Shown here: positions 16,411 through 27,265 of the stretch, piece after piece
How positions within the stretch are numbered: the stretch's first letter is position 1
Layout of the letters: each line of letters starts with the position of its first letter
Program-made: the position numbers and the translations under genes
The notes under the pieces: model-generated
The model's input: the letters and a program-made list of their open reading frames with translations, nothing else
Database searches by the model: none
What the model was told of the DNA's origin: nothing
NCBI GenBank assembly: GCA_028571685.1
Contig: CM053156.1
Span: 84,199,049-84,263,048, forward strand
DNA: 64,000 bases
From: Heterohyrax brucei
Taxonomy: Eukaryota; Chordata; Mammalia; Hyracoidea; Procaviidae
Direction: 5' to 3'

Positions 16411-16911
16411 CTAAAAGTCACCAAACCCACACACGCACACCTTACACAGGGAAAAAAAAATACAATAAATTCTCAACCTAAACCCAATCCCCTGCCCAGG
16501 TGAAGCACAGAGCAGGAGGAACAGAACAGACGCAAAGAGAAGCCACACAGGGGCGGGTGCTCTGCGATGCGGTTGGCGGCCCTGGCCGAGTCTGGCTGGC
16601 GGCAGAAGACGGATCACAGGGGCCAGTGTTTGCCTGACTGCAAAGGAAGCAAGGCTGTGCTCCCGAGCTGGACGCTAGCGACTCCCACTTTCCCTTGGTC
16701 AAAAATTCCCCAAATCGTGGTGTCCCTGGGACGCAGAAGCGGCTAGCCGGGTCTCCACAAAGAAGTCGCAGATCCACAGGCTCAGTTCCAGGATTCAGAG
16801 AGCAAGAGGTTCGGCAGGTTAGGTCCCCTCCTGCTCTGCCGCGCGCTCGGGTGCCTACGCACAACTTTCACCTCCTCGCGCAGCCGGGAAGCGCCAGCGG
16901 GCACACGCGTG

Positions 16912-16920
16912 CTATTTATA
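16912..16920 (-). promoter_or_regulatory. CBLN4: TATA box TATAAATAG
   Basis: A strong TATA match on the minus strand within GC-rich sequence, about 800 bases upstream of the CBLN4 ATG. It predicts a start site near 16890. Confidence 0.7.
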
Positions 16921-17482
16921 GGAGCGCAGAAGCCTGCGGGGCTGGCTCACTGCTCTGCTGGCTTCAGGGAAAGAGAGAGAATAGCTGGTGGCCCCAACGC
17001 AGTCGCTCCTGACTCCGGTTTTGTGCATTCAGAGAAAGCGGGGCGCACAGCGCGGCCGGCTGGCAACGTCCGAGGACACCCACCCACCGGGGGCGCGCGC
17101 AGCGCGGAGGTTGCTGTTTGGCAAGGTGCACACAGCTCTGCGCTTGATCGGCTCAGAGCCAGCTTGTCCCCTCCTGGGTCTGGGCTGCGGCTGCGCTTTT
17201 CCCTTTCCAGCGTGGAATTCGGCCGCCAAGCGCCCTCCGAGAGGGTGGGTGGACGGAGGAGACCCTGTGCGGCGTGCTGCCCAGGAATCTGTGGATCTGC
17301 CGGAGTCCTGACTGCGCCTTGCGCCGAGCCTGCCCCACGGAGCTGTCTGGCCCGCCGAGCTCAGGGGAGCCTCGGGACGGATCGCAGCCAGTGGGGCCGC
17401 TGTGAGGAGGTGTCTGAAGCCTTCCGCTTGGATAAGATAAGGCTCAGAAACTGCAGAGGCGCGCCTCTGCACCTACCGCTCG

Positions 17483-17827
17483 CATCAGCCCCAGGCAAGG
17501 CCAGAAAAGAAAGACAGTGAACTCAGCAAGAATAAGTCCTCTGAAACCGTACCCCACCTCTCAAAACAAGACCCCACTCCTGGGAGTACAGTACCTTTAT
17601 CGTCTCTTGAAGTGCCACCCTCTTCCCTGTGCCACCCCATCCCCATCTTGGCCTCTGACTGACAAGAGGTACCCTCTGCGGCTATCCGTCGGGGTGGGCA
17701 GAGGGGGTTGACCACTGTGTGAACATGACTTAAGACACCTACTCCTTCTGAGAAGGGTGGACACATCTAAGATCTCCATCAGCTCTGCAGTTACATGTGG
17801 GGGTCATGTCACTTCCTTGCCAAATTC
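17483..17827. other. upstream flank of CBLN4, nothing recognised
   Basis: No repeat or coding feature is supported. Confidence 0.35.
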
Positions 17828-17940
17828 CTTCTAGACTTTCAGCTGCCAGAGGGCAAGACTGTATCTTTAATGCACAAGGCATCCCCATCAGTCGGCTCCA
17901 GCCTGGTGCAGAGAAGGCAGACGCTCATTGAAATGGACTG
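17828..17940 (+). mobile_element. L2 3'-end fragment
   Basis: The order 'gagggcaagactgtatcttt', 'gcatccccatca', 'gcctggtgcaga' and 'cgctcattgaaatgg' resembles the end of the ancient L2 LINE. Confidence 0.45.
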
Positions 17941-18435
17941 AGTTAAGTATAAATAGGGTGGATGTTTGTGAGAATGTCTCTTGGGGTGCACAGCTTCTGG
18001 CCCTTCCTCTTTACCAGGGCTTTCCAGACCCTCCACCAGAAAGGTCAGTCTCCAGTTTTCTGCCCTCCTAAAACCCTTCAACAGGGCCGGGTATTGAACC
18101 ACCACCGACAGAAGTAGTTGAATTGTAACAGTAAAAGATAGTCCTATTAGTTAGTAGTTCCACAACCTCTCTATAATCCCTCGATTAAAGACATGATGCC
18201 TGATGCCAAAGGACCTCCAAACTCGTCTCAGTGGGGCCAGCCTCGGTTGTGATTGATAGACTACAGTATGTTACAACGGTGACCGGCCCTCCAGCCTGCA
18301 GACATTCTGGGCTACCACCAAGCAGGAGGAGCCCGTGCCTTCTGAACATGGCCACCAGACCCCTCGGCAGCAACATCCTACCCTCAACCCCGACCACACT
18401 TTGTAACTCTCTTGGGCTTTTACCACATTCCAGGG
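17941..18435. other. intergenic, nothing recognised
   Basis: No feature supported. Confidence 0.35.
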
Positions 18436-18630
18436 GTGGGGGGAGGGTGAGCAAACAGTTAATGCTCTTGCCTGCTAATGAAAGGTTGTCAGTTCAAGTC
18501 CACCCAGAGGCACCTGAAAAGACAGACCTAATCTACTTCTGAAAAGTCAGCCACTGAAAACACTGTGGAGCCCAGTTCTACTCTGGAATGTGTCAGGCTG
18601 TCTTGAGTTGAAGTAGATTCCATGCCTGGA
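18436..18630 (+). mobile_element. AfroSINE
   Basis: 'aatgaaaggttgtcagttca' at about 18478, 'gacctaatctacttctgaaa' and 'cactgtggagcccagttcta' mark a diverged full-length-class copy. Confidence 0.75.
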
Positions 18631-18707
18631 GAGCAGCTGCCACCGTCCTCTCATTGATGGCACTTTGGAAGGCAGGGGCTGGACTTGATTTTACTGTTTG
18701 TTTGGGG

Positions 18708-18710
<3 letters not shown>

Positions 18711-18806
<96 letters not shown>

Positions 18807-18837
18807 CGTGTGTGTGTGTGTGCGTGTGTGTGTGTGT
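18711..18837. repeat. (GT)n microsatellite
   Basis: About 127 bp of TG repeats with three TGCG interruptions in the 3' third. The first 90 bp are uninterrupted, so the locus is probably length-polymorphic. Confidence 0.97.
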
Positions 18838-18839
18838 TT

Positions 18840-19310
18840 CTGTAGCGATGAGCATTCTGCTTTCTTTAACTGGTGGTCAGTGACTAAGACCTGGACTATG
18901 AGGAGTTTGAGAAAAATCTATCCACCACAGAATTATTAAATAAGGTGTCTCTCCACCAACTCCAATGTATTCTGTCTGCATTCTTTTTATCCCAGGCATC
19001 TTCCAGTCAGCATTCAGATTTAAAGAATCTTTCTCCCCCGCTTCACTGTCTTCCACCCAAACTAAACAGAGTGACCATATATTTGAGACTCAGTAATTGA
19101 TTGTGAAATGAATGAATACATCCAGAGGGAATACAATTAGCAGTCTTTCAGCCTGTAGTCTAAGCTGGTTTAAGCGAATCTCAATAAAATTTAAAGTCAA
19201 AGCCTTCTGAGTTATCAGGGATGAAAGTATTTGTTCAGTACCAAGGAATGTTGCCCTTATTCAGATCATTATGAGGATGTGAAACACATTTTTGTCCACT
19301 CCTACTAACA
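18840..19310. other. intergenic, nothing recognised
   Basis: No feature supported. Confidence 0.35.
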
Positions 19311-19437
19311 GAAGGGCCCTGATGGTGCAGTGGTTAAGATTTCACTAACTAATCAAAAGGTCAGCAGCTCCAGTCCACCAGCCACTCCTTTGGAACCCTG
19401 TGGGGCAGTTCTACTATGTGCTATAGGGTCTCTATCT
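19311..19437 (+). mobile_element. AfroSINE, short class
   Basis: 'gccctgatggtgcagtggtt' head, 'caccagccactcctttggaa' junction and 'gggtctctat' tail; truncated at the 3' end. Confidence 0.88.
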
Positions 19438-19594
19438 TAGGGGCTGGGAAAACAATCTCAAAATCTTTGTGAGTACTCGTCAGAAAGTAGGTGACAATTG
19501 TCTTTATGTGTCAGCATTCCTAGAGGAAAAAGGGGGTTTATGTATTAAGAAAGAAGCTAGCTAAGAATTTTTCTACAGCTATTAACCCTATCAG

Positions 19595-19660
19595 TTTCAA
19601 ACTACCGGCCTTTTGGTTAGAGCCCAAGCTCTTAAGCGCTGCGTCACCAGGCCTCCCTCA
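19595..19660 (-). mobile_element. AfroSINE head fragment (antisense)
   Basis: 'ggccttttggttagagccca' followed by 'gcgctgcgtcaccaggcctc' is the inverted head only. Confidence 0.75.
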
Positions 19661-19689
19661 TGAGAACAGTGTCCCAGAAATCAGACCAT

Positions 19690-19741
19690 GAAACACACTA
19701 GCAGCACAGTAGTTAAGCACTAGGCTGTTAACCAAAAGGTG
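19690..19741 (+). mobile_element. AfroSINE head fragment
   Basis: 'agcagcacagtagttaagca' and 'gttaaccaaaaggtgg' form the A-box part only. Confidence 0.65.
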
Positions 19742-19816
19742 GCTATCAACATAATCAGGTGTTAGTCATTGAGAGAAGGAGAGTAGCTTAAGGAAAAAAG
19801 GCGCCATGAAAAACTA

Positions 19817-19990
19817 CCAGAAACCTTGATAGCTTAGTGGCTTAAGTGCTACATCTGCTAACCAAAAAGTCAGCAGTTCGAATCTGCCGGGTGCTGCTTG
19901 GGAACTCTATGGGGCAGTAGCACTCTGACCTCTAGAGTCGCTATCAGTTGGACTCAGCTCGATGGTGGTGTGTTTGGTTTTGTTTTTTGA
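19817..19990 (+). mobile_element. AfroSINE, short class
   Basis: 'accttgatagcttagtggct' head, 'gcagttcgaatctgcc' B box, 'gctatcagttggactcagct' tail and T-rich end. Confidence 0.88.
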
Positions 19991-20407
19991 ACAGTAGTGA
20001 GGACTGGAAATTTCCAGAGCAGTGCTGAGGGCACTTTTCAGGGCTCCCTCTGGAGACAACCAGATTACTGATTTACTTGAATGAAGATAGAATTATTGGG
20101 ACAACTAGACAGAGGGCAAATAAGGAAGTACAATGCTTTGGTTGTATTACTGATTTTAAAAGTTCAAAATTGTATGAGACAGTTCCCCACGTGGTTTCAT
20201 TCAATCACATCAGCCAACAAGATCTGAAATGGAAGACTTCTTGATTACGGCTGCAGACAGATTCTAATGTCGATTGTTGACCTTCCTCTAATGCCCTCTG
20301 CCTGTCCCTTACCACAGTTTTTCCAAGTCATTAATTTGTTTGTTGTGTTCTCCTTAGACTATCAATTTATTGGGAATAGCAGAGAATAATCAATAAGTAA
20401 ATAAATA

Positions 20408-20613
20408 AAACCTAATCCACTATTGTGGAGTCACTTCTGACTTCCAGCAACTCTGAAAGACTGAGTAGAACAGCCCCACAGAGATCCCAAGGCTGTCATC
20501 TTTACAGAAGCAGACTGCCACAGCTTTCTCGTGTTAAGTAGCTGGTGGATTTGAACCATGAAGCTTTCAGTTAGCAGCCAAGCACTTAACCATTACACCA
20601 CCAGATTTCCTTA
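20408..20613 (-). mobile_element. AfroSINE (antisense)
   Basis: Tail complement at about 20430, 'gtcatctttacagaagcaga' at about 20496, B-box complement 'gtggatttgaacc' and 'cttaaccattacaccaccag' at about 20585. Confidence 0.88.
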
Positions 20614-20770
20614 TAGCAGAGAATAGATACTAAAAAAAAAAAAAAAAAGTTTATTGCATAGAATAACTTATTGTCTGTATTTCTCATAGAAAAAATAAAA
20701 TATCATATGTGCTCTGTATGTATGACAAGTAAAATTCTCTCAGAAGTTTGGAGTTTGCAATATTTAATCC

Positions 20771-20993
20771 ACCCAGGATTCCTTGAGTGATGCAGATGTT
20801 TAATGTGATCAGCTGATAACTGAAAGATTGGCAGTTGAAGTCTACCCAGAAGCTCTTTGGAAGAAAAAGGTGGGAATCTGCTGCTAAAGAACTAGCCATT
20901 GAAGACACTATGGAACGTAGTCGTACTCGGACGCAGGTGGGGTCACCATGAGGTATGGTCATCATGAGTCAAGGTAGACTCACTGGCAACTGG
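20771..20993 (+). mobile_element. AfroSINE
   Basis: 'actgaaagattggcagttga' at about 20819, 'agaactagccattgaagaca' and 'ggggtcaccatgag' identify a diverged full-length-class copy. Confidence 0.8.
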
Positions 20994-20999
20994 AATCAT

Positions 21000-21549
21000 T
21001 ACTAAAAATAGAAACCCAATAACACAAAAACGGGATTCATTGGAAGGACCCTGTGTGTCTCCATACCGTGCTGAGTCAATGGACAGAGCTGAAGGCAGAG
21101 TGTGGCCTCCGAGATGGAATCACATCTTCGGGTGGTTCTTAAGTGTCACTTCCGCTGTCTTCCTCTTCCTCTCTTCTTTCCTTTCTCCCCCCCCCCCCAC
21201 CTTATTTATATCTGCTTTATTCTTCTGCTTGCCACAATCTAGATTTCTCTGAGGCTTGCATGATGATAATAAATGGCAATAAATGCCCCCAAGTTTTACC
21301 TACAGCTCCCAGGGAGTGTCTGTAAACCAGCCTCCAGGGTGGAGCCTGTTTCCCCCATCTAGCATCATGTGCTCTCTCTCCCCTCCCCCAGGTCAGTCCC
21401 CAGGGCCGGAGATGCAGAAATATGCCCCACACACGTGGCTAATTCCCAGCAACCAAGTGCATGGAAAATTGGGTCAGGATGGAGAGAGGGAACAACGTCT
21501 AGAAAGGAGGTACAAACAGCATGGTTTTTTGAAGAAAAAAAAAACTATT
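21000..21549. other. intergenic, nothing recognised
   Basis: Only a C run at 21188-21199 and a pyrimidine-rich patch stand out. Confidence 0.35.
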
Positions 21550-21735
21550 GTCTTGATGCTGACTCGGGGTGAACCCATGTGTCAGGGAGCACGACTGTGC
21601 TCCGCAGGGTTTTCTTGGTTGTAATCTTCACAGAAGCAGACCACCAGGGCTTTATTTATGGCACCACTGGGTGGCTTAGAACTGCCAGCCTTTCGGTTAG
21701 CAGGCATTGCAAACTTACGGCATCACCCAAGAGGA
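21550..21735 (-). mobile_element. AfroSINE (antisense)
   Basis: 'atgctgactcggggtgaacc', 'gtaatcttcacagaagcaga' and 'gccagcctttcggttagcag' are in the antisense order. Confidence 0.85.
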
Positions 21736-22332
21736 ACAAGCAAGATAAAGGTTCATTTTGTTCTATGATTTGACATTAATACTCTGTAAATATAAATATA
21801 TTGTGTATGTTTGAGTAGGCAGAAGAGAAAATATGAAAAATCAGAAAGCAAATTGTCAACTGTAGAAAGATGGTGTAGGAAGGAACACTGTTAATGTTAT
21901 TTTTTATATTGCAATTATGAAAAGAATACCCAGTCAGTAGCTTGTTGTGAGCTTTCAATGGGAAATTGACTAACATGTATGTGTTTCTTTGTTAAATTGT
22001 CACAGCAATCACACATTACACAGTATTTCACATTTACAATCAATTATAAAAGTGAAGGGAAAGGGTACTGGGAAGACCATCTAGCAGGAATGCACCACAT
22101 TAACTTTTTTCCTAATTTAAACTTAATTAAAATTTGGAGAGAAAAGCAACCAGCATTCTTTCTTATAAGTGACACCAGTTGAATAGCAATTTCCCTTCTT
22201 TTGTTCTATTCATCCAACTCTAAAAAATCATTTCATTAGAAGTACAGGAAGATGCTCAGACATACAGAGCTTCATATGACATATTTAAGACAAAAAGAAT
22301 GCTCAATTGCAACTGGTAAACCTCATAAAACC
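21736..22332. other. intergenic, nothing recognised
   Basis: AT-rich, with no named feature. Confidence 0.35.
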
Positions 22333-22503
22333 CAAACCCAAACCCAACCCCAGTGCTGTTGCATTAATTCTGACTTACAGTGATCTTATAGGACAGAGTT
22401 GAACTGCCCCATAAAGTTTCCAAGGAGCACTTGGTGGATTTGAACCGCTGACATTTTGTTTAGCAGATGTAGCACTTAATCGCTACTCTAGCAGGGTTTC
22501 CAT
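22333..22503 (-). mobile_element. AfroSINE (antisense)
   Basis: 'ttctgacttacagtgatctt', 'aactgccccataaagtttcc' and 'ggatttgaaccgctgac', ending 'ctagcagggtttcc'; a short-class copy. Confidence 0.88.
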
Positions 22504-22579
22504 AAACCTCATGAGTAGTATTAGATCTTCTGACACACTTCAGATTTAACTGAGTCTTTCACATAATGTGTTAGCACCT

Positions 22580-22712
22580 AGAAAGCCCCTGGGTGGTGCA
22601 AAGAGTTAATGTTCTCAGCTGCCAATTGAAAGCTGGAGGTTCCAGTCGACCTAAAAGCAGATAGGGAGAAAGACCTGGTGATCTACTGCCAAAAAACCAA
22701 CCATTCACTCAG
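22580..22712 (+). mobile_element. AfroSINE 5' part, split copy
   Basis: 'agcccctgggtggtgcaaag' head through 'gacctggtgatctactgcca' and 'aaccaaccattcac'. The matching 3' part appears at 23005-23085, beyond an L1 fragment. Confidence 0.75.
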
Positions 22713-23004
22713 TATTACACTGAGTGAAGTCAGCCACAAAAGGACAAACATGATCTGATTTTACTTACTTGAAATACCTAGAATAGGCAAATACAGAATG
22801 AAGTTTATTAGTGGTTTCCAAGGGCAAGAGAGTAGGGATGGAGAGAGAAGCAAGGTTCAGGAAGCACCGAGTTTCTGTTTCTTGTGATAGAAAACTTGGC
22901 AATAGATATTAGCAATGGTTTATCACATGACCAATGTAACTGGTGTCACTGAGTTGTACACGTGGAGAATGTTGAATTGGCAATACTGTGCTACACATAT
23001 GTAT
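22713..23004 (+). mobile_element. L1 (L1M-type) 3'-end fragment
   Basis: 'gagtgaagtcagccacaaaa', 'tagtggtttccaagggcaag' and 'gagttgtacacgtgg' are typical of old L1 3' ends. Confidence 0.6.
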
Positions 23005-23085
23005 TTCTATGGGTGACAGTTCTACTCTGACATACATAGAGTCCCCATGGATCAGAATCTACTCTATAGGGACAAGTCTTCTTTT
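23005..23085 (+). mobile_element. AfroSINE 3' part
   Basis: 'acagttctactctgacatac', 'agagtccccatggatcagaa' and a T-rich end. No head is attached. Confidence 0.7.
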
Positions 23086-23389
23086 TTGCATCTAGAAAAG
23101 CCTCGCTCAGTGTCTGGTACCTGTAGGAGACTGACCACCTTAGTTTCTGTTGCAGAGACAAAGAGAGTTTGGGTGTAGAGTCTAAACCAATAGCTCCTGA
23201 GTTTCGGAAACAGCAGGAGGCCTGTTATAAGTGCATACTCTCTGCTGTTACTCTGAGAGGACAGTTGGGCCACACAGTGGCGATCTGTTATTAATCAGCA
23301 CCAGGTGCTGCAACCTTATAGCTGTAGCCATCGGGTATGTCCACCAGGGCCCATCCGTAGTCAGGCTGGAGAACCGGGTCTGCCCTGCA

Positions 23390-23562
23390 GTCAAAGGCAC
23401 AGAGAGTCAGTGCCACCTCTCCCAGCTCTATGACCAAGGGGCAAGTTACGTGCCTTCCTCCTGCTGAGAAATTGCAATCATAAAAATAACGCCCGGTCTG
23501 TAGCTTGTCGTAAAGACTGAAGATAAGTAGAGGACTTAGCACGGGAGGTGCTGAGTTAAAGG
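23390..23562 (+). mobile_element. MIR fragment
   Basis: 'cccagctctatgaccaaggg', 'gcaagttacgtgcc' and 'aggacttagcacgggagg' resemble an old MIR. The antisense open frame across 23578-23291 is a by-product. Confidence 0.55.
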
Positions 23563-23656
23563 GAAAAATTACTGTCATTAGTTAAGGCCTCTGCTAAAGA
23601 CTCAGACACCTGGCAGACCACAGCACCTAGACCAAGGCTCAACAACTGCTGGCAAG

Positions 23657-24142
23657 TGTCTTAGTCACCTAGTGCTGTCTTAACAGAAATACCACAAGTA
23701 GATGGCTTTAACAAAGAGAAATTCTTTTTGTCACAGTCCAATAGGCTGCAAGTCCAAATTCAGGGTGCTGGCTCCTGGGGAAGGTTTTCTCTCTGTCATC
23801 AGCTCTGGAGGAATGTCCTGGTTGTCCATCTTCACCCAGACTGGGAGCTTCTGAGGCTCAGGGACCCTGGGTCCAAAGGGAGCACTCTGCTCCTGGCACT
23901 GCTTCTTGGTGGATCCCAAATCCCCTCCCTAGCTTCTTTCTTTTGTATTCCAAGAGATTGCCTCAAGGCACAATACAAGCTTATATATTTAGTCCTGCCT
24001 CAGTGACACACCCCCACCATCTTCCCTCACTAACATTGTAGGGGCAGGGTTTACAACAGACAGGAACAACACACAACACCAGGAATCACAGCCCAGCCAA
24101 ATCGCTACACAACTTTTGGGGGGACACAACTGAATCTGTGAC
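23657..24142 (-). mobile_element. MaLR-like solo LTR (antisense)
   Basis: It begins 'tgtcttagtcacctagtgct' followed by 'aacagaaataccacaag' and ends 'gggggacacaactgaatctg', the inverted ends of an ERVL-MaLR type LTR (TG...CA). It matches the plus-strand copy at 56740-57370. Confidence 0.6.
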
Positions 24143-24534
24143 GATGAAAAATGGCCACAACTTAATATTCTAGTGGATGAGAATGAAGAACGTTGAAACA
24201 CAGAACTGAGGTTAGGGTACCCCGTGTAGAGACAAGAGCCAAAGCCAAGTTTTCAGTGTTGGATTTGTGCCCACAGCCTGGGGTACTGTGGCTGGCGTGA
24301 GCTAAACTCCAGTCGTTCTGCACGGCTGAAGGTCTTGAATGAAACTAAGGTGCCAGGCAGGACTGTGAGCTTCCAGATGGGGATAAAGTGTTCCATTTTC
24401 TTTTTACTTCTTTCTCCCCTCCCCACGCACTGTGTTAAATCATTAGGTTATCTGCTCAGAGTATCAGAAAGAAGCATTTAGCAGAAACAGATGGATTCTA
24501 CAAAGTAGAAACCAGACAGAAAGTCAAGAAAGAA
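24143..24534. other. intergenic, nothing recognised
   Basis: No feature supported. Confidence 0.35.
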
Positions 24535-24743
24535 ACCAAAAAGCAAACCCATTGTCCCCAAGTCAATTCCAACTCCTGGTGACCCTACAGGATGAACAGA
24601 ACTGTCCCATGAGGTTTCTAAGGGTGTCGTCTTTACAGACACAGACTGCCACCTCTTTCTCACAGGAGCAGTTGGTAGGTTCTAACCACTGACCTTTTTG
24701 GTTAATAGCCAAATGCTTTAACCACTACACCACCAGAGCTCCT
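24535..24743 (-). mobile_element. AfroSINE (antisense)
   Basis: 'gtcaattccaactcctggtg', 'cgtctttacagacacagact' and 'aaccactacaccaccagagc' define a complete full-length-class copy. Confidence 0.9.
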
Positions 24744-25466
24744 CTCAAGCCAGAAACAGTTGGTCAGAAACAGGCATCACAGCAATGAAGGAATCAGAAA
24801 AGGAAGAGGGATGGCACAAGAGATGGCAGCCGTTAAATACCAGGGTGCTTAGAGTCAGCCAGGGATACCCTAAGCGCTGATACTAAACTCATTATTTGGC
24901 AGCTGAACAGTCCTAGGTACTTTGAGCTTTCCTGAGTTTAACCTTGTGTGTTCTGGGGAGGGAAGAGAAGAATGGCTTCAGTCCAATGGGTGACTCTAGT
25001 CACCATCCTGCTTGGTGAGCCTGAGGCAGAAACAAAGCCAGCCACCATAGCTGAGAGTCTCCGTTCCTGCTGCCTCCCAGACATGGATGAGCTTCTTGCA
25101 TCACCGAGTGTGAGTCTAGTGTTTAAAGAGAAATATGTTCTAAAATATGGCCACTAAACACAAGCCAACCACTTAATCTGGTGCTCGGCTGAAAATACCA
25201 CAATCTGTTTTATCAACACTGAAAGAAAGACTGTGTGGCTCTCACAGAGAGCTGGTGCCTCGGTTCCCGTGGTAAGAAATCACAACGACTTTGCAAGGGT
25301 CTGTTTGACTTCAGACTTTTCTTTTTTCTTTTATGCACTAGCTTTAGTGACTAACCCGTTGTTTTTTGTTTGGTTTTGTGTTTATACAGTGGCATCCCTA
25401 TGGCTGCTGGCTGGGAAAGCTGCAAGGTGGTAACTTGTCTCGTGCAGTTGTCATTATGCTCCTGAA
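24744..25466. other. intergenic, nothing recognised
   Basis: No feature supported. Confidence 0.35.
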
Positions 25467-25565
25467 AGGTGGGTCTCATTGTTCCCATTTTACAGATGAG
25501 GAAATGAAGGGCTACAGAGGCTTCCTGACAGGCTCCTCAGCCAGTGAGCAACAGGGTTGTGTGTG
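25467..25565 (-). mobile_element. MIR fragment (antisense)
   Basis: 'cccattttacagatgaggaa' is the inverted core of MIR. Confidence 0.65.
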
Positions 25566-25837
25566 CTCACAGGATGCCTATCTTCATGACCCAAAGCCTT
25601 TACCCTTGACCACGTGTAAAAAGTTGAAACAAAACTGCAAGGAGCTTCTAAAATGTTCAGGACACTTTGTTGTCAGTTGAAGACTTCAAATTTAGAATCA
25701 TTCCTGGCACACAGTACAGAAACTGACTGTATTTCTAGAATTATCAGTGTCACTGGAGGGCAAGTGACAGTGGAAGCTGTAGCCTAAGAAGGACATACAT
25801 TTCAAATCTCAGAAATTTTAATAACAGCTAACAACAA

Positions 25838-26047
25838 TCAAGCCAGTTGTGATCAAGTCCATTCTGACTCCTGGCATCCCCACCCGCATCAAAGCAAAAC
25901 TGGGCTCCTCAGGGTTCTTTCTAATGATTGATTTTTGGAATAAGTTCACCAGACGTTTCCCCTGAAGTGTTTCTGGGTACACCTGAACCTTTAATCTTCG
26001 GGTGTGAAGCCAAGAACAGTAACTTTTTGCGCCATCTAGGGACTCTG
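25838..26047 (-). mobile_element. AfroSINE (antisense), diverged
   Basis: 'gatcaagtccattctgactc' tail complement, 'gtgtttctgggtacacctga' middle and 'ttttgcgccatctaggga' head complement. Confidence 0.7.
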
Positions 26048-26087
26048 TTAATAACAGCTACTGACTATAAACTCAAGGGCAATAATA

Positions 26088-26226
26088 TGTACATTTTATT
26101 TTTATATATTTATATAAATTTTTATATTTATATGTTTATATAAAATATATAAATATATATTTATATAAATATAAAATGCATTTATACTTTTATAACTATA
26201 TATATGTGTATATATATATATATATA
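26088..26226. repeat. AT-rich (TA)n-like tract
   Basis: About 140 bp of almost pure A and T with many TATA/ATAT runs. A mariner-like element begins at the TA that ends it. Confidence 0.9.
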
Positions 26227-26625
26227 CAAGGACTGATAAGTTCAAAAACTCATCCTAGAAAAAGTGTTACATACCTCACTGTTGAATATTGCTACAGTCA
26301 CCTTCAAAGTCCTCCCTGTGGGAAGCCATGCACCAACACCAGTGCCTAGTCCACCTTTTAAAAGAATTTTGGAACTCTTTCTGGAATGGCCATTGCACAC
26401 AGCAGCAAGGTGGCAACTTGGCAAACTCAACTGTATAGAAGTCTGTGAGGGAGTTTTCAGCCAGTAAACAAACAACTACTGGAACACCCTCCCTACTCAG
26501 CTGATCTGGCCCCAGTGACTTTTATCTTTACCCAAAGATAAAGGAAATATAGAAAGGAAGACATTTTGATGGCATTCAGGCCATCAAGGGTACTACAACA
26601 ATATTTCCAATGGCCATTTGGGGTA
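26227..26625 (-). mobile_element. palindromic mariner-like MITE, copy 2 (truncated)
   Basis: It starts after TA with CAAGGACTGATAAGTTC and carries the arm 'acctcactgttgaatattgc'. The asymmetric centre is inverted relative to copies 1 and 3 ('gctgatctggccccagtgac'). The second arm is missing; the element stops at an AC microsatellite. Confidence 0.7.
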
Positions 26626-26656
26626 CACACACAGACACACACACAGAGAGACACAC
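26626..26656. repeat. (AC)n-rich run
   Basis: A short imperfect CA repeat with AGAG interruptions at the broken end of the mariner-like copy. Confidence 0.8.
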
Positions 26657-26820
26657 ACCAAAAAAACAAATCTGTTGCCAGGAACTTCATTCCAACCCAC
26701 AGCAACCCTACAGGATAGAGTAGCACTGTCCCCCAGGATTTCCAAGGTGTAGCTGGTAGATTTGAACTGCTGACCCTTTGGTTAGCAGCTGAACGCCCAA
26801 GCAATGCACCGCCAAGGCCA
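26657..26820 (-). mobile_element. AfroSINE (antisense), short class
   Basis: 'ttcattccaacccacagcaa', 'agatttgaactgctgaccct' and 'gcaatgcaccgccaaggcc'. Confidence 0.88.
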
Positions 26821-26925
26821 GTGATAAGTGGTCAGATTTTCCAATGACCTATTCACGACACTTAAGCAGAGTTGCAAGCTTACGTTCATCGGTCTTGCTA
26901 TCGGACTGCAAGTATCTTCCCTACT

Positions 26926-27140
26926 AAGGAATACTGGTGTCACGGTGGTTAAGCACTCTGCCACTAACAGAGAGATCAGCAGTTAGAACCCGCAAACCTC
27001 TCCACGGAAGAAAGATGTGGCAATGTGTTTCCCTGAAGATTAAAAGATTTCAGCCCAGGAAACCCCATCAGGCAGTTCTACTCCGTCACATGGTGTTATT
27101 GTGAGCCACAATCGACTCAGTGGCATCCAACAACACACAT
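26926..27140 (+). mobile_element. AfroSINE with CAAC tail
   Basis: 'actggtgtcacggtggttaa' head, 'gaagaaagatgtggcaatgt' middle and 'cacaatcgactcagtggcat' tail, ending 'ccaacaacaca'. Confidence 0.88.
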
Positions 27141-27154
27141 GTCCCTTGCTGCAC

Positions 27155-27265
27155 TGTAAGCTCAAAGAGGGCAGGGAAGGTCTGACATCCACTTGCTGCA
27201 GTTATTGCCCCCAAATTGTTCCTGGAGCATAGTACAGGCTCGTCAAAGCTTTGTTGAAGTCACAA
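27155..27265 (+). mobile_element. L2 3'-end fragment
   Basis: 'actgtaagctcaaagagggc' and 'gagcatagtacaggctcg' resemble the L2 end. Confidence 0.45.

Noticed and set aside
16909-17520. 203-codon open frame on the plus strand
   Set aside because: It lies in the CpG-rich promoter of CBLN4 where stop codons are rare. The product has no recognisable domain and frames are open on both strands.
18654-18939. Cysteine-valine repeat proteins
   Set aside because: They are translations of the GT microsatellite in three frames.
23291-23578. 95-codon minus-strand frame with a protein-like look
   Set aside because: It overlaps a MIR fragment on the plus strand and matches no family I know.
25233-25680. 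Two overlapping plus-strand frames, 66 and 104 codons
   Set aside because: No domain, no exon context, and part of it covers an antisense MIR.
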